From Caprella mutica (Eukaryota; Arthropoda; Malacostraca; Amphipoda; Caprellidae), in the NCBI GenBank assembly GCA_947561585.1, contig CANNZV010001456.1, positions 1-64,000 of the forward strand: a stretch of 64,000 nucleotides of DNA, given 5' to 3'. Under the pieces are notes generated by a model. That model ran no database searches. It saw nothing but the letters and a program-made list of their open reading frames with translations, and had not been told where the DNA came from. Each line of letters begins with the position of its first letter. Within the stretch, counting starts at the first letter, position 1. Of the stretch, positions 59,901 through 64,000 are shown piece after piece. The translations under genes and the position numbers were made by a program.

Positions 59901-62900
59901 GTAAAATATCTCTCTATCTCTCCAGTAAAATATCTCTCTATCTCTCCAGTAAAATATCTCTCTATCTCTCCAGTAAAATATCTCTAAAATATCTCTCTAT
60001 CTCTCCAGTAAAATATCTCTAAAATATCTCTCTATCTCTCCAGTAAAATATTTCTAAAATATCGCTCTATCTCTCCAGTAAAATATCTCTAAAATATCTC
60101 TCTATCTCTCCAGTAAAATATCGCTAAAATATCTCTCTATCTCTCCAGTAAAATATCTTTAAAATATCTCTCTATCTCTCCAGTAAAATATCTCTAAAAT
60201 ATCTCTCTATCTCTCCAGTAAAATATCTCTAAAATGTCTCTCTATCTCTCCAGTAAAATATCTCTAAAATATCTCTCTATCTCTCCAGTAAAATATCTCT
60301 AAAATGTCTCTCTATCTCTCCAGTAAAATATCTCTAAAATATCTCTCTATCTCTCCAGTAAAATATCTCTCTATCTCTCCAGTAAAATATCTCTCTATCT
60401 CTCCAGTAAAATATCTCTCTATCTCTCCAGTAAAATATCTCTCTATCTCTCCAGTAAAATATCTCCACTCACCGATTAAAATGCCCACCGACAGCAGTAG
60501 AATGAAAGGTCTCCTCCTTCCCATACCCAGGGTACACTTGTCACTCAGGGACCCTGGGGGTGAGTATGGGTAAAATAGGGTGAGAATGAGGTTAAGTAAG
60601 GAGCCCAAAAGTCCTCGGGTTACATTTAAAGGTTAAAATACCAATACAATAGAGTTCCTATAGTAAATGTAGAGTCATAAGTAAGAGAGTTATCCCGTAT
60701 AGTTAACAAATTTCCTGTAATTTGCAATTAAATGGCCATTAATTTCAGAAAACTGATTTGTTCACTATACGAGGGTAGTTCTCTTACTCAGGACTCTACA
60801 TTCACTATAGAGGAGTTCCACTGTATAATGAAATAGAGAAGTAGTCTCACTTCACAGGGTACGCTATTGCAATTATTTTTTGGCGCCAATTGAATGGACT
60901 AATCAGAGGACAGGACAGCCACGTGTCAACTCTCTAGACCAATCACAGAGCGGTATTTTGCCGACCTCATTATTGCCCAGGTATCAATATTAATAATGTA
61001 GTGACACTACTTCCCTATTATATCGTACTGATAGATATCCAAGATTATTCGAATAATGATGAATTCAAAATTAATTAATATTGTACAATCTTTATTTTAT
61101 TCATTGTTATATTATATATTATTTTAATCTTCAATAACTTCTTCATCACACTCTCTTTCAAATAATTTTTTTTTTCATGCTGCGGGAAAAAATATCGCAT
61201 GATAAACGCACAAAGTTCATACATGACATTTTTATTTGCCTTTTTCCTGGCAGCTTCGAGAAATGTCGGTTTGAAAGTGTGCACTGTGAACCGCTTAGAT
61301 TGGGTGGTTTTTATGCTGAATTTTTTTCTTGCCGTGGCATGAGAAAAACGTCCGTCTACAAGAGGCTTAAGAATCATGGCGAGGGCGTACCTAGCACGGG
61401 GGTGAGGAAGAACCCCACAGCTGGACTGAGGCACCAGATGAGGGTCATGAGGCGGTGCTCCACCCCAATCTTGAGGAGGGTGGGGGAGACGAAAGCGGTC
61501 TCAGCGGCGTAGCAGAATTCTATGCCCATAACCGCGGCAGATATTCTTATCATCTCAAGACGCGTTTTGTTCCTGGTGTAGAAAATAGTGAAGATATAAT
61601 ATAAACACAAATAATACATACAGTACATTAGTTTATATATTATGGTGGGTAATAGAAGATTAAAGGAGATGGTCCCACCATTATTAACTACCTATCTTGG
61701 TCTTACCTATTATTTTAACTAAAAAAATAACTAGAATTCTACAGTGCCTAGTTTTACCGCACAGTAAAATGATTAATAAAAATTTAATGTAGCCACGAAA
61801 CATTTTAGCTACCTATTTTGGAACATTTATTTCATTATCCCAATATATCATTTTTTTAGCAGGCATTATAATGGATTGTTTTTCTTGTTGGCACTCAATC
61901 AATGAAGTAAATTGCTGCAGCGAGGAGTGGACACTAAATGACGGAATTGGCGGCAAGTCTTGAGGCCTCATGTGGTTTGTGTCTAGGAGAAGCAATTAAG
62001 AGGAGGGAAAACCGTAAAGGATTTCCAAAAAGAAATACCCTCAGAAAAACTTATGGTGGGGCCATAGAATATTAAGAGGAGGGAAAACCGTAAAGGATTT
62101 CCAAAAAGAAATACCCTCAGAGAAACTTATGGTGGGGCTATAGAAGATTAAGAGGAGGGAAAAACGTAAAGGATTTCCAGAAAGAAATGCCCTCAGAAAA
62201 ACTTATGGTGGGGCCATAGAAGATTAAGTGAAGGGAAAAACGTATGGGATTTCCAGAAAGAAATGCCCTTGAGAAACTTATGGTGGGGCCATAGAAGATT
62301 GAGAGAAAGTTATGGTGGGGCCATAGAATACAATTACTAATCCATAACGCAATAAACTTTTGTGAATTGTTTTATGTTAAGGAAATAACTTATTTAAAAA
62401 GAAAAATAATATAAGTTTCATTAGATGAAGTTTGAAGGAATGGAAAGTAGAGTTGCGATGTTTGTCATTTAACTAGATTGAAGTAGGTTTACTAATTACT
62501 CGGGTTGTGACAATATGTTTTAGAATCATAGATCTTAAGAATATCACAGACGATATGAAATGGTATCGAATACTATATACCGCTGGTGTAGAACCATTCG
62601 ATACTCTTTAATTCTATCTGTCTATAATATTTTCAGGATTTATAATTTTAAAAGCCTATTGTCACAACCCTAGTAATAACGTAGGCTAACAGCATTTAAA
62701 ATCTATGAACTAATCTTTTTCAATAGGCGACAATTATTAGTTTAGCTACGTTCCAGTATACTGTCAAATTGTAATGTAGACTTTTTGCAATTAAATAAGT
62801 AGTAATATGTTCTAATTTACCTTATTACTTAAATATATAGAAAAATCATTATAATATTAATATCTTCTGTCTTAAAGGTCCCCTATAAGCAAATTTTTTT

Positions 62901-64000
62901 AATGCATTAATCAATAAGGTTAACTTTTTGTAACCCATGAAATTTAATAGCATTCACTTAATTTTATTGTTTTTAAAAATTTAAATAATCGAAGCTCTAC
63001 AAAAGCTGTTTCACGTCCGTCCGACTCCCTAATTTCCTGTCATAAGAAAAAGAATGTACACCGTTTGTTTCGAATGCCAAGTAGGTATAATCAATCTAAT
63101 ATTAAATATTCGTGTTAAGGTATAAAATTAGAGAAACCTATTATAGAAACATTTAAATACTTCAAGAAACAATTTAAACCTTAAATGAAGACAAAACATT
63201 TATTGTTTGTTTATAAAATTCAAATTTGAAATCAAAACAAAGAGTGTACAATCTTTTTCTTCTGCGTCAGGTTAGTGCTTCGTACAATTGTTGCTCATAG
63301 AGTATTTAAAACTTTGTAAACATTTTAAAAAATATGTACAGAATTAAATTTTATGTGGTTTGCAGAATAATGATCCTAGACCTTAGTTCTATAATATTAT
63401 GTAATAAACTCATTTTTTCCAGGAGCCTGGAGAGGACCTTTAACATGAACATTTTCTCTAGTCTTATATCTTCTAAATCACAAATCTATTTAGATCATTT
63501 AAATCTTTAATGAATCTTCATTCTCATTTTATCTCTATTCAGAAGTCTGATACATCTTAAATAATATTTATAGTTTTGAGTTATCTGGTAATTGTCATCT
63601 CTTATCTTGGGTAGCGGTAAGTTGCTCGAAAAAACAAACAATTGCTCGAAATATATACAATTGATCGTGAAACAAACAAATGTTCGAAACACAATTGCTA
63701 GAAAACAAACAATTGCTCGAAAACAATTGCTCGAAAACAATTGCTCGGATGAACAGTTGCTTGAAATTTACTTTAGTCTGCCATGAATGGTCATCAGTTT
63801 TAAAAAACTAATAGCTATTTTAAGGTAGACTAAAGAAAATGTATTCACTATAGAAGCTACTTTCTTACTCAGGACACTAAACTCACTATACATGATTTCA
63901 CTATACAAGAGCTCTACTGTACATTAATTTACCTGTATATATGTGCAAACTCTTCATTTTCCTCCGGTTCCCCCAAATACTTGACTGCGATATCCTTCAT
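47909..64000 (-). CDS. SLC45-family proton-coupled sugar transporter (MFS)
   Basis: Fifteen minus-strand exons: 64000-63933, 61572-61391, 60553-60473, 58589-58516, 55905-55854, 55662-55513, 54400-54299, 53803-53673, 52677-52588, 52189-52112, 51557-51456, 50504-50394, 49976-49846, 48957-48783, 48148-47909; phases agree throughout, giving 588 aa and stop TAA. SLC45 proteins are 12-helix major facilitator carriers that move sucrose or related sugars with protons. Seen: helix 1 EFCYAAETAFVSPTLLKIGV, the MFS loop GSLSDKCTLGMGRRRPF (84-100), the family hallmark DFDADACQSPSRAYLLDV (182-199), LSTFTIMAGLGGGTGYAMGA near 208-227, a variable central loop (about 270-355), NLFSWMSLVCYSLYFTDFVG (379-398), and RGLGTDVAIVSSMVFLAQF near the end. 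The first Met is at the window edge; whether it is the true start cannot be seen. It reads most like insect Slc45-1. Several introns begin or end in junction-derived arrays. Confidence 0.92.
48128..48400 (-). repeat. 77-bp repeat duplicating the last SLC45 3' splice site
   Basis: About three and a half copies. Each unit contains aagatctctcgaaaccgacc (the first exon bases, read in reverse) followed by tgaagaaaaagaaagttaaa, i.e. the exon start plus its acceptor and upstream intron. The last copy is diverged (gatctgaggaaaat). Confidence 0.93.
49250..49515. repeat. ggtcctaaaatgcc tandem repeat in an SLC45 intron
   Basis: About 11 diverged copies of ttaggtcctaaaatgccttt, spacing about 21-24 bp. 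Confidence 0.85.
50095..50380. mobile_element. Foldback element next to an SLC45 exon
   Basis: Left ggtccattcaccgaaaacac; right, inverted, gtgttttcggcaaatggacc. Internal catttgccgaaaacttattt and a G-run (gagggggggggggagcc) are present. It ends 14 bp before exon 50394-50504. Confidence 0.75.
50565..50739. mobile_element. hAT-like MITE with near-perfect 8-bp duplication
   Basis: tagggttgtgacaatatgct at the left and tattgtcacaaccctа-type end at the right; flanks ctcctcat and gtcctcat (7 of 8). Confidence 0.85.
51340..51450. repeat. Short gagtca/tgactc repeat
   Basis: Several gagtcaatttgactca-type inverted units; the run ends a few bases from the donor of SLC45 exon 51456-51557. Confidence 0.6.
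52010..52085. repeat. Nested palindromes
   Basis: gttcttgacaagaac and gttcttgtcaagaac, each a perfect 15-mer inverted repeat, lie between two copies of cgacacatcttttct. Intron of SLC45. Confidence 0.8.
52277..52478. mobile_element. gggtaagtt palindromic MITE
   Basis: Left gggtaagttacgaattatcg; right ccaataattcgtaacttaccc minus one base of overlap; the arms extend to acagtgttt / agcactgag near the centre. Confidence 0.88.
52847..53020. mobile_element. hAT-like MITE
   Basis: tagggttgtgacaatatgct to atattgtcacaacccta. Left flank atgataaa; the right flank begins atga and is then replaced by the start of the next MITE at 53024. Confidence 0.85.
53024..53651. mobile_element. cagtagaactcc MITE with an internally amplified terminus
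   Basis: The element begins cagtagaattcctctatact and ends actatagaatagttctactg before a TA. Between them, 53040-53455 is about 28 copies of the 15-bp unit ctcctctatagtgaa, which is the terminal repeat itself. The rest of the element (tttctttagtctgtcataaa and its inverse) follows in normal order. Confidence 0.9.
53985..54298 (-). repeat. 21-bp array of 15 in-frame splice donors in SLC45
   Basis: Fifteen copies; minus-strand unit gtaagtcatcagcagtcatt plus g (or gtaagtcaacag). Each unit begins with GTAAGT preceded by ATTG, as at the true exon end at 54299. The length is seven codons, with no stop, encoding GKSSAVI or GKSTAVI. Confidence 0.95.
54430..55015. other. AT-rich SLC45 intron
   Basis: No element recognised apart from a short repeat aacatatagtgtatacataa / aatatattatatacataata at 54437-54500. 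Confidence 0.4.
55025..55228. mobile_element. gggtaagtt palindromic MITE
   Basis: Left gggtaagttacgagttatcg; right gataactcgtaacttaccc; centre catgatacctgcaggtatcatgg-like palindrome (catgatacctgcaggtatca). Confidence 0.9.
55332..55507. mobile_element. Palindromic MITE with aaacgcaacgttttc ends
   Basis: Left attctagcagataaaaacgc, right gctactagagaataggtc-type end; centre ttaaatgaatgttccattca palindrome. It shares sequence with 1838-2042 and lies immediately beside exon 55513-55662. Confidence 0.8.
55666..55740. mobile_element. MITE terminus forming the 3' splice site of an SLC45 intron
   Basis: ggggaagttacgagttatcg then aacagtttaatattttcg and aagaaaaaaactatattatt match the left half of the 36926-37084 element. 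Its first bases are the pyrimidine tract of the acceptor (read in reverse, cgtaacttcccccag) of exon 55513-55662. Confidence 0.8.
55915..56130. repeat. Tandem gttatggtggggccatagaa copies
   Basis: Four or five copies of tatggtggggccatagaaga, closed by the inverse tcttccatggccccaccata; the same family as 20760-21040 and 62045-62330. Confidence 0.85.
56517..56697. mobile_element. Diverged gggtaagtt-type MITE
   Basis: Left tagggtgggtacctactatt, right aactaagaacataccctg; centre gataccagtggatatcatgg. Ends are more diverged than other copies. Confidence 0.65.
56818..58515 (-). repeat. 13-bp array of about 130 donor-like units
   Basis: Minus-strand unit tttgtaagtgatg, occasionally gagatg or gaatg. 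The real donor at the end of exon 58516-58589 reads tat/gtaagtgatg, and the array continues from it without a gap. Read through from the exon, the frame stops at a TGA after seven codons. Confidence 0.97.
58795..58910. repeat. agtactatag inverted/direct short repeats
   Basis: Four or five tactatagtactttactgtag-like units, shorter form agtactatagtactttactg, plus gttgtttt repeats before it. Confidence 0.6.
58921..59116. mobile_element. gggtaagtt palindromic MITE
   Basis: Left gggtaagttccaagttatcg, right ccaataacttggaacttagc; centre catgatacctgcaggtatca as in the 55025 copy. Confidence 0.85.
59284..60465 (-). repeat. 24/35-bp array beginning at an SLC45 splice donor
   Basis: Units of tctctctatctctccagtaa with aatatctctaaaata added in the longer form, about 38 copies. 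The array reaches to within about eight bases of the donor (gtgagtggagatattttact, minus strand) of exon 60473-60553. Confidence 0.95.
60647..60823. mobile_element. cagtagaactcc-family MITE with TA duplication
   Basis: Left caatagagttcctatagtaa, right actatagaggagttccactg, flanked by TA on both sides (60645-60646, 60824-60825). Confidence 0.88.
61178..61375. mobile_element. Palindromic MITE abutting an SLC45 exon
   Basis: Contains ttcatgctgcgggaaaaaat and, later, ttgccgtggcatgagaaaaa, with internal gcacaaagttcatacatgac; related to 2040-2182 and 3674-3838. It ends about 15 bp before exon 61391-61572. The plus and minus ORFs across it are not genes. Confidence 0.6.
62000..62335. repeat. About 90-bp tandem repeat with the ggccatagaagatta element
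   Basis: Three to four copies with ggaaaaccgtaaaggatttc, aaaaagaaataccctcag and cttatggtggggccatagaa. SLC45 intron 1 (relative to the window). Confidence 0.88.
62500..62672. mobile_element. hAT-like MITE
   Basis: Left tcgggttgtgacaatatgtt, right cctattgtcacaaccctа-type end; flanks ctaattac and gtaataac (6 of 8). Confidence 0.8.
62680..63600. other. SLC45 intron, AT-rich, no element recognised
   Basis: No ORF with coding character, no tandem repeat and no clear MITE terminus. Confidence 0.4.
63605..63765. repeat. ttgctcgaaaacaaacaa repeat
   Basis: About eight diverged copies of aattgctcgaaaacaaacaa. Confidence 0.8.
63766..63919. mobile_element. Truncated cagtagaactcc-family MITE
   Basis: Begins inside the element (actttagtctgccatgaatg) and ends caagagctctactg before TA; the left terminus is missing, replaced by the ttgctcg repeat. 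Confidence 0.7.

Noticed and set aside
61813..61995. 60-codon minus-strand ORF beginning MLLLDTNHMRPQDLPPIP
   Set aside because: Inside an SLC45 intron with no splice sites, no recognised family and no GC shift. Possibly a transposon remnant, but it cannot be supported.

Overview
This is a eukaryotic, strongly AT-rich window: spliced genes with GT-AG introns, no prokaryotic operon structure, and a very large load of minisatellites and short palindromic (MITE-like) elements. The SLC45-type transporter, the K2P potassium channel and the intron-bearing small heat shock proteins suggest an invertebrate animal. I favour an arthropod, because the transporter reads like insect Slc45-1 and TCAGT-type initiators sit at the expected spacing, but this is inference and I cannot name a species.

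Layout. 1-1813: an acceptor-derived 31-bp array followed by the last two exons (+) of an EF-hand-like gene. 3394-7590: a complete-looking two-pore-domain K+ channel (-), eight coding exons, 406 aa. 7600-19280: gene-poor DNA with arrays, one orphan exon-like fragment (11341-11502), a CRE/CCAAT repeat and a composite satellite. 19280-27968: small heat shock protein 1 (+), with a TATA/Inr/HSE promoter about 6 kb upstream of the start codon, five coding exons, 256 aa. 29437-38451: small heat shock protein 2 (-), convergent with the first, same intron positions, a 4.3-kb 20-bp array inside one intron, and a 482-residue Ser-rich tail encoded by one exon; its candidate promoter is near 46.4-46.6 kb. 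38460-47250: long arrays and MITEs. 47909-64000: an SLC45-family transporter (-), 15 exons, 588 aa, running to the right edge.

The most striking pattern is that many tandem arrays begin exactly at exon-intron borders and their units carry copies of the splice junction. Examples are a 21-bp array with 15 further in-frame donors in the transporter, a 13-bp array of about 130 donor-like units, a 77-bp repeat of a 3' splice site, a 31-bp array of 3' splice sites, a 26-bp array copied from a K2P donor junction, and a 39-bp array copied from the last codons and stop of the K2P gene. One transporter 3' splice site is built from the terminus of a dispersed MITE. The two sHSPs are presumably heat-inducible chaperones; the channel and transporter are unrelated housekeeping or physiological genes that happen to be neighbours.
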